Below are positions 1 through 7,136 of a stretch of 52,598 nucleotides of DNA, piece by piece (positions within the stretch are counted from its first letter, which is position 1; every line of letters starts with the position of its first letter). This DNA is from Acetivibrio alkalicellulosi (GTDB lineage: Bacteria; Bacillota; Clostridia; Acetivibrionales; Acetivibrionaceae). Below the pieces are notes generated by a model, which saw only the letters and a list, made by a program, of their open reading frames with translations, made no database searches and was not told the DNA's origin. The stretch covers positions 3,220,146 through 3,272,743 of the forward strand of contig VLTH01000002.1 in the NCBI GenBank assembly GCA_008125075.1. The letters are read 5' to 3'. The position numbers and the translations under genes were made by a program.

Positions 1-121
1 GTAACAATTTTATTTCAACCCTTTATACTTAAAATCAATTTTTGTGTTTAAATAAATCATCAGGATTTTAACCTACAAAAGCATATGAGTTTAAAAACGT
101 AGGTTAAGGAGTGTGCTTATT

Positions 122-184
122 ATGGCAGTTTTAAAAGATATGTTAAAAGAAGGTAATTTTCTAAAAAATCATTCATATAACTAA
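122..184 (+). CDS. possible 20-aa leader peptide
   Basis: A short reading frame of 20 codons begins with ATG at 122, preceded by a good ribosome site (AAGGAGTG, 106-113), and its stop codon runs straight into the terminator hairpin at 184-217. A 7-bp inverted repeat (AACCTAC 70-76, GTAGGTT 99-105) lies just upstream of the ribosome site. The peptide matches no family I recognise. The order peptide, terminator, ParA-type ATPase could be an attenuation leader, or the frame could be a remnant of a decayed gene. Only the ribosome site and frame are seen; function is unknown. Confidence 0.25.
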   Translation: MAVLKDMLKEGNFLKNHSYN

Positions 185-217
185 AACTACTTTTAATTTT
201 TGAAAGTAGTTTTTTTA
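184..217 (+). terminator. rho-independent terminator upstream of the ParA gene
   Basis: A 10-bp stem (AAACTACTTT, 184-193, with AAAGTAGTTT, 203-212) and a T run form a textbook terminator. It lies 12 bases before the ribosome site of the ParA-type gene, so it either ends an upstream transcript or acts as an attenuator for that gene. Confidence 0.7.
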
Positions 218-241
218 TTTCAAAAAACAGGAGGAATCCCT

Positions 242-769
242 ATGAAAAAGATTGCAGTACTAAACAATAAAGGTGGTGTTGGAAAGAGCACAATATCTGT
301 CCAGCTCTCCCATGGTTTAGCCAAACTAGGATTTAAAGTCCTTCTAATTGATCTGGATGGTCAAAATGATTCAAGCCTATTTTTAGGCTTTTCAGAAGAC
401 CTGTACAACAAAACCTTTTATCATCTTGTGGACAAAAGAAATGCTTCAAAAATACAAGAATGCATTATAAATGCAAGACATAATTTAGACCTCCTCCCTA
501 GCAGCCACATTGAAGAAATAAATGCCGAATTTCATAGAGCATCTAGAATTGACATTATACTAAAGGAACATCTCAAAGACCTTGAAACTTCAGACTATGA
601 TTTTCTATTAATTGATTGCGGACCTCAGAGAACTAAAATAAATGATGCTGTACTTTGCTACATTGATAATATTGTAATGCCTGTTCAAGTTGAAGCTGCA
701 TCTGTTAGAGCAGTAGGAAATATATATGAATACCTATCTGACCTTCGATTGGATCCACACATGCGTTAA
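242..769 (+). CDS. ParA/Soj-family ATPase, C-terminally truncated
   Basis: The product is a MinD/ParA-type ATPase of the kind that segregates plasmids and integrative elements. The deviant Walker A motif (NNKGGVGKST, residues about 7-16), the LLIDLDGQ switch and the LLIDCGP Walker B region are all visible. Start ATG at 242 is chosen over an upstream frame because AGGAGG lies at 229-234 with 7-base spacing. The protein is 175 aa, where Soj-like proteins are usually about 250. It stops abruptly at LRLDPHMR, so the C-terminal helices are missing. No parB follows. The gene sits in the decayed element between 1 and 5580 and is probably inactive, though the nucleotide-binding core is intact. Confidence 0.85.
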   Translation: MKKIAVLNNKGGVGKSTISVQLSHGLAKLGFKVLLIDLDGQNDSSLFLGFSEDLYNKTFYHLVDKRNASKIQECIINARHNLDLLPSSHIEEINAEFHRASRIDIILKEHLKDLETSDYDFLLIDCGPQRTKINDAVLCYIDNIVMPVQVEAASVRAVGNIYEYLSDLRLDPHMR

Positions 770-772
770 TTG

Positions 773-804
773 TCTATGAGCCTTATAATAAAATAAATCA
801 AACT
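773..804 (+). repeat. 32-bp repeat, copy 1 (partner at 5027-5058)
   Basis: This segment matches 5027-5058 at 30 of 32 positions. In one frame both copies read YEPYNKIN, so they look like remnants of duplicated coding sequence. They lie after the truncated ParA gene and just before the recombinase remnant. Confidence 0.7.
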
Positions 805-808
805 ATTA

Positions 809-836
809 AAAAGATTGCATAAGAGCAGTCTTTTTT
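809..836 (+). terminator. terminator after the ParA fragment
   Basis: A 10-bp stem with one G-U pair (809-818 with 825-834), a 6-base loop and a following T run end transcription after the truncated ATPase gene. Confidence 0.6.
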
Positions 837-944
837 ATATACCCAAAATAAATAAAGGAGATGGCAAGCCATGTATAAGAAGTTAAGCTTTTTAGTTCGC
901 CAACAGCAAACTTTTATTAAAAGTGTTTAATTTTTAGCATTATA

Positions 945-1048
945 GCCGTAGACTTTAAAAAAAATACTCCTAGTACCTTGATATACATTAGAATATATAA
1001 TATAATAATTTTGTAGTAAATATTTATTATTTGCCGTAGTTTTTAAAA
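945..1048 (+). promoter_or_regulatory. abiE promoter with flanking 16-bp direct repeats
   Basis: A near-consensus promoter has TTGATA at 978-983, a 17-base spacer and TATAAT at 1001-1006. It is bracketed by two copies of a 16-bp sequence (GCCGTAGACTTTAAAA at 945-960; GCCGTAGTTTTTAAAA at 1033-1048, 14 of 16 identical), the second ending beside the ribosome site of abiEi. AbiEi proteins are known to repress their own operons by binding paired repeats, so these are the likely operators; that assignment is inference. Confidence 0.7.
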
Positions 1049-1057
1049 GGTGATATT

Positions 1058-1492
1058 ATGAATGAACTTCACAACAAAATATATAAAGTTTTCAAATCGG
1101 GTAATGGTTATGCTAGAACTAAAGATATACTAAATGCTGGCATATACAATATCTATCTAGATAAACTCCTTGAAGATGGAAAAATTGAAAAGATTAAACG
1201 AGGTCTTTACAGATGGGTAGGCATGAGTGAAACCAGTTACCAGGGCATTGTTGATGTTTCTAAAGCTATCCCTGGCGGCATAATCTGCCTACTTTCTGCG
1301 CTTTCCTTTTATAATCTTACAACAGCAAAACCAATGGAAGTAAGCATTGCTGTAGGTAAGAAAAGGAAGGTTGTAAAACCCGATTATCCACCAACAAAAA
1401 TATATTATTTTATGGATACTATATTCGTAGCAGGTGCTCTCGAACAACGTATTGGTAATAATACTGTTCTTATGTACGATAAAGAAAAGTAA
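1058..1492 (+). pseudogene. abiEi: AbiEi antitoxin, 5' part (split by IS66)
   Basis: This is the N-terminal 143 residues of an AbiEi-type antitoxin of a type IV toxin-antitoxin system. The N-terminal winged-helix part is seen in the repeats GYARTKDILNAGIYN and LEDGKIEKIKRGLYRW, followed by the LLSALSFYNLT region typical of the family. The start at 1058 has an AAGGTGAT ribosome site. The frame runs into the IS66 end, whose GTAA terminus supplies the stop codon at 1490-1492. Removing the IS and one target copy joins it in frame to 3952-4123, giving a 200-aa protein of normal length. The truncated form keeps the DNA-binding part, so it might still bind the operator. Confidence 0.85.
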
Positions 1493-1531
1493 GCGTCATA
1501 TAATACCCACCTAAAAAAAATTACAAATTTA

Positions 1532-3137
1532 TTATATGCTATTATTATTAAATTTACAGACTTCTGGAATGTCTTTAGACCAAGGCAAATATGAGTCTAA
1601 TATTTTTTGATCATTGACATCTGAATTAGGCAACATGTGTAATAGATATTTTAGATATTCAAAAGGCTTTAGGTTATTTTCTCTAGCTGTTTGAATTATA
1701 CTATAAATAATTGCACTTGCAGTAGCTCCACTTGGAGTGTTACAAAACAAAAAGTTTTTTCTACTTATTACAAATGATTTTATGCTCCTCTCAGTAATGT
1801 TATTGTCAATATAAAGTCTTCCATCTAGTAGAAAACCACAAAGCTTGTCCCAAAGGTTTAAACAGTATTGAATTGCATTTCCTGTAGCACTTTTAGGAGT
1901 TAGAACTTTACGCTGAATTTTTAACCAGCTATAGAAATCATCTAATACTGGTTTGCTTTTTTCCAGCCTTAATGCATATCTTTCTTCTACACTTACTTCT
2001 TTTAGATCTTTTTCTATATCAAAAAGTTTATTACAAAAGTCTAAACCTTCTTGGGCTGCACATGTTTTGGTTCTCTTTGTTTTGGGCAGGACTTTTAATG
2101 CCTCATCAAATTTTCTGCGGGCATGCACAAAACAACAAATTCTGGTAATACTAGGAATTGAATTATATCCAGCATAACCATCTGTACATAGATATGATTT
2201 AAAGTTCTCTAAAAATTTTTTTGGGTGTTTTCCAGCCCTAGTAGTTTGGTATTCGAAAAGCACTATGGGTGGTCCATCTCTTCCAGTTCGATAAACCCAC
2301 ATGTAGGAGTTAGTTGTTGCAGCTCTTCCGGGCTCATGTAATACCTGTACTTCGGTTTCATCGGCACAGATTATATCTTTTTTGCAATAGATAGTAGTGC
2401 ATTCTCTCATATATATAATTCAACCATCTGTTAGTAGCAATTAGTAACCAATTTGACATTGTTTGTCTGGATATATCCAAATCAAGCTGCTTCCACTGTT
2501 GTTCTTGTCTATACAATGGTAATCCAAACATAAATTTTTGAACCATTACATGAGCTATTGTAGATGCAGAAGCTATACTTTTGGGAATTGGAGGTTCTGG
2601 CATCTTTGTTGTTACAATAGGATTATCAATCCCATTATTATCACAATTACGGCATCCATATATATATCTTACATGTTCTATAACTTTAACTGTTGCTGGT
2701 ATAACCTCAAGTTCTTTTCTAACTTCAGTACGTATTTCATGAAGATTACTATTACAGTTTTCACAAAATAATTCATCTTCAGATAATTTATACTCAATTA
2801 CTTCGACAGGGAGATCTTTTAACATTTCTTCTCTATGGCCTTTTCGCTTTTTGCGTTTATATGTAATTTCTTCTATTGATGGTTCTGGGACTTCTGGATT
2901 TACATCAGATAAAGCTTCTGCTTCGTTGAAAAGAGAAATTTGCTCATTAATCACAGTCTTTTCACTGGAACGGCCATAAAGCCTATGCTGGCTGAGGCGA
3001 AATTGCTCCTCAAACCAGTTAAGCTTAGCTGAAAGTTCAGCATTTTCTTCTTGAAGTAAATTATTTTTCTCTTGAAGTAGAGAAAGTTCTTTTTGAAGTT
3101 TTTCTATAATATCTGCGTCAGTTAATAATTTTTTCAT
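1532..3137 (-). pseudogene. tnpC: IS66 transposase TnpC, frameshifted
   Basis: Two overlapping frames together make a normal IS66 DDE transposase of about 534 aa. The N-terminal part (2358-3137) has the leucine-rich coiled coil, the RLYGRSSEKT motif and a Cys-rich zinc-binding segment (CENC and CRNC). The C-terminal part (1532-2410) has the catalytic residues in ADETEVQV (Asp), CTDGYAGY (Asp) and NNITERSIKSF (Glu). The switch occurs at a run of six A (minus strand CAAAAAAG, near 2383-2390), where one extra A breaks the frame. Likely causes are mutation, a sequencing error in the homopolymer, or slippage; IS66 tnpC is not known to need a frameshift. Confidence 0.85.
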
Positions 3138-3215
3138 GTAATTATTATATCAAATTTTTATCATAAATGCCATAGAAAAACATAAATTTTTTCGATTTTT
3201 TTCTCTTTAAAGCAT

Positions 3216-3566
3216 TTATATTACTGCTTTTGAGTTAACTTTCTTGTGTGCTTGTTTTTGTTCAATACATAAACCATCTAGTAGCCAGTTCAATTGTCTT
3301 CTATCTATATTAATAGTACTTGATGAATTTTGAGGCCACTTAAAAGTTCCCTTTTCAAGACGCCTTGTAAATAACCAAAATCCGTTGTGATCCCACATCA
3401 ACATTTTAATACAATCACATTTTTTGTTGCAGAATACAAAAATACTTGATGAGAAAGGATCAAGTTCAAAACATTCCTGAACTATAGCTGCTAATCCATA
3501 AATACCACGTCGCATATCTGTACTTCCACAGGCTATAAAAATTTTTTCAAATCCCCAACTTAACAT
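3216..3566 (-). CDS. tnpB: IS66 accessory protein TnpB
   Basis: This 116-aa protein is the IS66 Orf2 product, needed with TnpA and TnpC for transposition, although its biochemical role is unclear. The family signatures GSTDMRRGIYGLAAIVQ (residues 14-30) and FVFCNKKCDCIKMLMWD (about 43-59), followed by GFWLFTRRLEKGTF, are clear. Length is normal. Its start overlaps the end of tnpA by 7 bases, suggesting translational coupling. Confidence 0.93.
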   Translation of the reverse strand: MLSWGFEKIFIACGSTDMRRGIYGLAAIVQECFELDPFSSSIFVFCNKKCDCIKMLMWDHNGFWLFTRRLEKGTFKWPQNSSSTINIDRRQLNWLLDGLCIEQKQAHKKVNSKAVI

Positions 3567-3862
3567 GTTAAACCTATAACCTTTACAACTTCAGCTAAAA
3601 GTTTACTGTTAAATCCTTCTGATACTTCAATAATGGCATTACCTATTTTAATATTTAATGTGGTATTTGATTGATCTTCAACTACTTTTAAAGGAACCCA
3701 GTCTTGTGTCTCTTTGTTATTTTTTTTAAAATAATTATACCATTTATTAAGACTTCTTAAGTTTACATTGTTGTTTTTACACCATTGTGTTTGATTTTGT
3801 CCACTCTTTTTAAATTGTTCTACTATGTCTCTCCACATCTTTAGATTTTTTTCTTCTGACAT
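3560..3862 (-). CDS. tnpA: IS66 accessory protein TnpA
   Basis: This 100-aa protein is the first gene of the IS66 element. The N-terminal helix-turn-helix reads WRDIVEQFKKSGQNQTQWCK, and NLRSLNKWYNYF follows, as in IS66 Orf1 proteins that resemble IS3 OrfA. It begins about 80 bases inside the right end of the element, after a GGAGGTG ribosome site, and overlaps tnpB. It looks intact. Confidence 0.9.
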   Translation of the reverse strand: MSEEKNLKMWRDIVEQFKKSGQNQTQWCKNNNVNLRSLNKWYNYFKKNNKETQDWVPLKVVEDQSNTTLNIKIGNAIIEVSEGFNSKLLAEVVKVIGLTC

Positions 3863-3951
3863 AAAAACACCTCCAAATTTATATTGAAGGTATTATCTCA
3901 TATATTATTTTCATTTAAAATGTGGGTAATATATGACGCTTACAAAGAAAA

Positions 3952-4123
3952 AACTATTTGTGATTGTATAAAATACAAAAATCAGATTGGGATGGATATT
4001 ATCAAGGAATCTCTGCACGAATATCTAAAGAACTCAAACCGCAATTTTGAACTACTATTGAGATATGCCGAAATATGCAAAGTCAAATCTGTACTTAAGA
4101 ATTATCTGGAGGTTATGATATGA
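3952..4123 (+). pseudogene. abiEi: AbiEi antitoxin, 3' part
   Basis: These 56 codons continue the AbiEi frame after the IS66 target duplication: MYDKEK (left side) joins TICDCIKYKNQIG here. The segment LRYAEICKVKSVLKNYLEVMI is a typical AbiEi C-terminus. The stop codon overlaps the abiEii start as ATGA, the coupling usual for this operon. Without the IS the fused gene would be 603 bp and encode 200 aa. Confidence 0.85.
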
Positions 4124-5005
4124 GTCAGAAGCAATTAAAAAACCTGTCTGCTTCTATAAGAGCAAAACTACATAATATAGCAAGAAAAGAAAACATAGAT
4201 TTAAATGTATTAGTTATACTGTATATGCAAGAAAAAATACTATATAGATTATCTAAATCTGAATATAGAAATAATTTTGTTTTAAAGGGCGGCTTGCTGT
4301 TATTTGCTTATAACGGATTTAAGGGACGTCCTACTCAGGATATGGACCTTTTAGGCAAGAACATCTCAAACGATATAAATAGTATACAAAATATATTCAG
4401 AGAAATTTTTAGTCAGAATTATAAGGATGGACTTACTTTCTCTATAGATACAATGACGATCGAAAAAATAAATAAGGTGTCTTCTTGGTAGTGCAGCTAA
4501 TATAATGAATATAGATATTGGCTTCGGAGATGTAATTATTCCAAAGCCTGTTGAAATGCAATTTCCCTGCATTCTAGATTCACAACCTGCTCCTGAGATA
4601 GATGCATATACGATAGAATCTATAGTTTCTGAAAAGTTTCATGCAATGATAAAACTTGGAATGATAAACAGCAGGATGAAAGACTTCTATGACATTTATA
4701 TGATTTCAAGAACCAATAACTTTGAAGGAGCCGTTCTTACAGAAGCACTAAAAGAAACATTCAATAGAAGAAATACCGTTTTTGAAAAGAACCCTATTGT
4801 CTTCAATGATTCTTTTCGGAAAGACCCCGATAAAAAACTTCAATGGAATGCTTTCCTCTTGAAGACAAAGTTAGAAGGCATTCCTACAAATTTTGATGAA
4901 GTGCTACTTGAAGTAAAGAAGTTTTTATACCCAATATATGAAAAGCTCTTGAAGGAAGATGACTTCATCAAGAATTGGAACTGCAAAATGAATTCATGGT
5001 TATAA
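4120..5005 (+). pseudogene. abiEii: AbiEii nucleotidyltransferase toxin, deletion/frameshift
   Basis: AbiEii toxins are nucleotidyltransferase-fold proteins (DUF1814 type). The first frame (4120-4491) contains the diagnostic LKGGLLLFAYNGFKGRPT followed by QDMDLLGK. The second frame (effectively from about 4476, visible at 4505-5005) resumes with GSAANIMNIDIGFGDVI, then the C-terminal SEKFHAMIKLGMINSRMKDFYDI motif. At the junction near 4470-4480 about a dozen residues expected between the two parts (the E-G-x-R-x-K-F strand) are missing and the frame shifts. The toxin therefore appears inactive. Loss of the toxin makes loss of the antitoxin to the IS66 insertion tolerable. Confidence 0.85.
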
Positions 5006-5026
5006 GGCATATCATCTGTTATAATA

Positions 5027-5058
5027 TCTATGAACCTTATAATAAAATAAATTAAACT
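5027..5058 (+). repeat. 32-bp repeat, copy 2 (partner at 773-804)
   Basis: 30 of 32 positions match 773-804. It lies between the AbiEii remnant and the recombinase remnant. See copy 1. Confidence 0.7.
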
Positions 5059-5076
5059 TTAAGAGGTATTATAAGA

Positions 5077-5504
5077 AAAGAACCAATAGTATAAAAGAAC
5101 TCAGCAATGGTACTTTTATGGGAAAGATTAAAATAGACGGTGTCAGAAAGTCAGTTTATGTAAGGTCTAGACCCGAGGTAGTAAAGAAAATTCAACAACT
5201 ATCCATAAACTCTTAAAACTCAATTAAACATTCTTCTTTAATGAAATTAAAAGACTGGATAACATTTTGGCTTGAAAACTATAAAAAACTTAAACTCAAA
5301 CCTAAAATATGAAACTCAATCCAGACATCATTTAACGCCATTATTAGGAGATATTAAGCTTAAGGATCTTAACTCACATCAGATTCAAAAATACATAAAT
5401 AAAAAATCTCAAACTTTAGCACCTGCAACTATTAGAAAACAATTTAATATATTCAACTCTTGTCTTGAAAAAGCTGTTGCAAATGAAATGATAAATTACC
5501 CTTG
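5077..5504 (+). pseudogene. tyrosine recombinase (integrase) remnant
   Basis: Fragments of a Tn916/phage-type integrase are spread over all frames. From about 5077 to 5214 there is an arm-binding domain (SIKELSNGTFMGKIKIDGV, then KSVYVRSRPEVVKKIQQL). From 5236 a core-binding domain starts (KDWITFWLENYKKLKLKP), and after a frameshift it continues at 5299 as YETQSRHHLTPLLGDIKLKD, ending with APATIRKQFNIFNSCLEKAV. The catalytic domain with its R-H-R-Y residues is absent, and tRNA-Thr follows 76 bases later. It was probably the enzyme that integrated the 1-5580 element at this tRNA. Confidence 0.85.
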
Positions 5505-5580
5505 AATATCACATGAACAAGGATTAACAAAAAAGCCTTAAACCATTGACTACTCAACGTTTCAAGACCTTTTTACTTAG

Positions 5581-5653
5581 AGCCCTCAACCGGAATCGAA
5601 CCGGTGACCTCATCCTTACCATGGATGCGCTCTGCCGACTGAGCTATGAGGGC
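5581..5653 (-). tRNA. trnT: tRNA-Thr (anticodon GGT)
   Basis: The 73-nt minus-strand sequence folds into a full cloverleaf. The acceptor stem is GCCCTCA with TGAGGGC and a T discriminator. The D-arm AGCTCAGTCGGCAGAGC, the anticodon stem CATCC/GGATG with loop ATGGTAA, and the T-arm with GGTTCGATTCC are all present. The anticodon is GGT (Thr). The CCA end is not encoded. Its 3' end faces the integrase remnant, which fits use as an attachment site. Confidence 0.97.
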
Positions 5654-5664
5654 ATCAAACTTTA

Positions 5665-5684
5665 AAGCGGGTAAATACCCGCTT
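5665..5684 (-). terminator. hairpin between sigH and tRNA-Thr
   Basis: An 8-bp GC-rich stem (AAGCGGGT/ACCCGCTT with a 4-base loop) lies between the sigH stop and the tRNA. On the minus strand it is followed only by TTTAAAGTTT, so it is at best a weak terminator. Confidence 0.4.
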
Positions 5685-5756
5685 CACTTAAAAGCAAAAA
5701 TCATTATATCATTAATTATAAAAATAGTCCAGTTTAAAAAACCTCATGAGAGCAAT

Positions 5757-6401
5757 TTATGATTTGGTTTCTTCAAGATATCTTTCTAATTTACGTTTTA
5801 CTCTTTGTAGCGCATTATCTATGGACTTTACATGCCTGTCCAAATCCTGAGCAATCTCCTGGTATGATTTACCTTGTAGATATGATGATAAAACCTCACA
5901 TTCTAATCCACTCAAAATTTCTCCCATCTTTGCCTCAATGCCTGAAAATTCTTCACGGTTTATTACCATTTCTTCAGGATCATTAATGCTTTCCTCACTT
6001 ATTATATCCATAAGGGTACGATCAGACTCTTCATCAAAAATTGGTTTATTTAATGAAATATATGAATTAAGTGGTATGTGTTTTTGTCGTGTAGCTGTCT
6101 TAATTGCAGTGATAATTTGTCTTGTTATGCAAAGCTCTGCAAAAGCACGAAAAGATGATAGCTTGTCCACCCTAAAATCTCTTATTGCTTTAAAAAGGCC
6201 AATCATTCCTTCTTGAATAATATCTTCCCTGTCTGCTCCAATAAGAAAATAGGTTCTTGCCTTTGCACGAACAAAACCCCTATACTTATTGATCAAATAT
6301 TCGAGGGCCTTATAATCGCCAGCTCTACTATCTTCAATTATTTCTTCATCATGCATAGTGCTAAAAATTTTCACTGCTTCCATTTGCGCATTTGACTTCA
6401 A
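5757..6401 (-). CDS. sigH: sporulation sigma factor SigH (Spo0H)
   Basis: The product is the sigma-70 family factor that starts sporulation and stationary-phase transcription. Region 2 reads ALEYLINKYRGFVRAKARTY, then ADREDIIQEGMIGLFKAIRD, and region 4 reads GLECEVLSSYLQGKSYQEIA followed by RHVKSIDNALQRVKRKLE. The 214-aa length is normal for the family. Gene order yacP-sigH, with tRNA-Thr following, is the usual clostridial arrangement near the secE-nusG-ribosomal cluster, which presumably lies to the left beyond the integrated element. Confidence 0.96.
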   Translation of the reverse strand: MKSNAQMEAVKIFSTMHDEEIIEDSRAGDYKALEYLINKYRGFVRAKARTYFLIGADREDIIQEGMIGLFKAIRDFRVDKLSSFRAFAELCITRQIITAIKTATRQKHIPLNSYISLNKPIFDEESDRTLMDIISEESINDPEEMVINREEFSGIEAKMGEILSGLECEVLSSYLQGKSYQEIAQDLDRHVKSIDNALQRVKRKLERYLEETKS

Positions 6402-6471
6402 AATAACGCCCCCTTCGTTTGGTTAACTATAGAGTTAAAAGGCTTGATAACAGAATAGAATAATATAAGTA

Positions 6472-6505
6472 GAAAAACTGATCTGAATTATTAAAGCAGT
6501 TTTTC
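6472..6505 (-). terminator. possible terminator between yacP and sigH
   Basis: A perfect 9-bp inverted repeat (GAAAAACTG/CAGTTTTTC) with a 16-base loop sits in the 198-bp yacP-sigH gap. In the minus direction the T-rich arm ends the stem, so it may be a weak terminator that lets sigH be expressed separately. Confidence 0.4.
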
Positions 6506-6599
6506 AAGCAAAATCAAAGCACACCCATCACGATTATACAATAAAACAAACTTTTATGTCAAGTATAAATTTTGCCTAAATGCTATACTATTTCTGCAT

Positions 6600-7106
6600 T
6601 TACCTTCCTCTTCTCATTTTTTCAAGTTCTTGAAGCAAATCATGATTTACGTTTGACATTATTGAATTTGATTTTTTTATTATATCAGGTGCTGCCTCCT
6701 TAATACTTTTCCCTGTTAAAGCAATCTCCTCTTTCAATTCCCTTGGTGACATCCTTATACCTCCACTATTTAGCACAGTTTTCTGTTCTAGATAATCAGA
6801 TGTTACCACTCTTATAATATTTTCTTTTGAGTTTTTATAAACAAACCGTTCTATATAATTATCGGCAGTTTGGTTTTCTTCTGTATAGATAATTTTCAAT
6901 TTATCAAAAATTTCTTTTTTCCTCTTACCACCTTTAACCATATATGCATCAAATACAACTATAACATTTATTTTTTTATAACCCTGATAATTTGACATAA
7001 TATTAAGAAGCTTGTCCCTGCACTCCTCTAAAGTGTCCTTATCAAGATCAAACTCATCTTTCCATGAATTTATTACATTATATCCATCAACAAGTAAATA
7101 CTCCAT
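6600..7106 (-). CDS. yacP: NYN-domain RNase YacP (Rae1-like)
   Basis: This 168-aa protein belongs to the YacP/Rae1 family of PIN-like NYN endoribonucleases, whose B. subtilis member cuts mRNA at the ribosome. The N-terminal YLLVDGYNVINSW, the central VIVVFDAYMVKGG, TADNYIERFV and VVTSDYLEQKTV carry the acidic metal-binding residues. I chose ATG at 7106 because the product then starts MEYLLVDGYN as in homologues; a TTG at 7115 in the same frame is possible. The ribosome site is poor and a hairpin lies directly upstream. It sits in the conserved mrnC-rlmB-yacP-sigH run. Confidence 0.92.
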   Translation of the reverse strand: MEYLLVDGYNVINSWKDEFDLDKDTLEECRDKLLNIMSNYQGYKKINVIVVFDAYMVKGGKRKKEIFDKLKIIYTEENQTADNYIERFVYKNSKENIIRVVTSDYLEQKTVLNSGGIRMSPRELKEEIALTGKSIKEAAPDIIKKSNSIMSNVNHDLLQELEKMRRGR

Positions 7107-7113
7107 AACACAC

Positions 7114-7136
7114 AAATGGGATTTTTAGTCCCATTT
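7114..7136 (-). other. hairpin at the rlmB-yacP junction
   Basis: An 8-bp stem (AAATGGGA/TCCCATTT) with a 7-base loop fills nearly the whole gap between the rlmB stop and the yacP start. There is no T run in the direction of transcription. It could be an RNA processing or translation-control structure. Confidence 0.5.

Larger units (their letters stand above)
1489..3943 (-). mobile_element. complete IS66-family insertion sequence (2455 bp)
   Basis: The ends are inverted repeats starting GTAAGCGTCATATAATACCC (left, 1489) and the complementary GTGGGTAATATATGACGCTTAC-type end (right, 3943). The element is flanked by an exact 8-bp target duplication AAAGAAAA (1481-1488 and 3944-3951), which is the size expected for IS66. 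It carries tnpA, tnpB and tnpC on the minus strand in the standard order. tnpC is frameshifted. A second copy starts at 52407 and is identical over the 192 visible bases except one (1593 against 52511), so the family was active recently. Confidence 0.95.

Noticed and set aside
871-930. 19-codon frame with a good AAGGAG upstream
   Set aside because: It lies between a decayed gene and the abiE promoter, has no family match and no terminator or partner; the ribosome site alone is not enough.
4470-4510. Programmed frameshift in abiEii
   Set aside because: Residues normally present are missing across the junction, so a deletion fits better than recoding.
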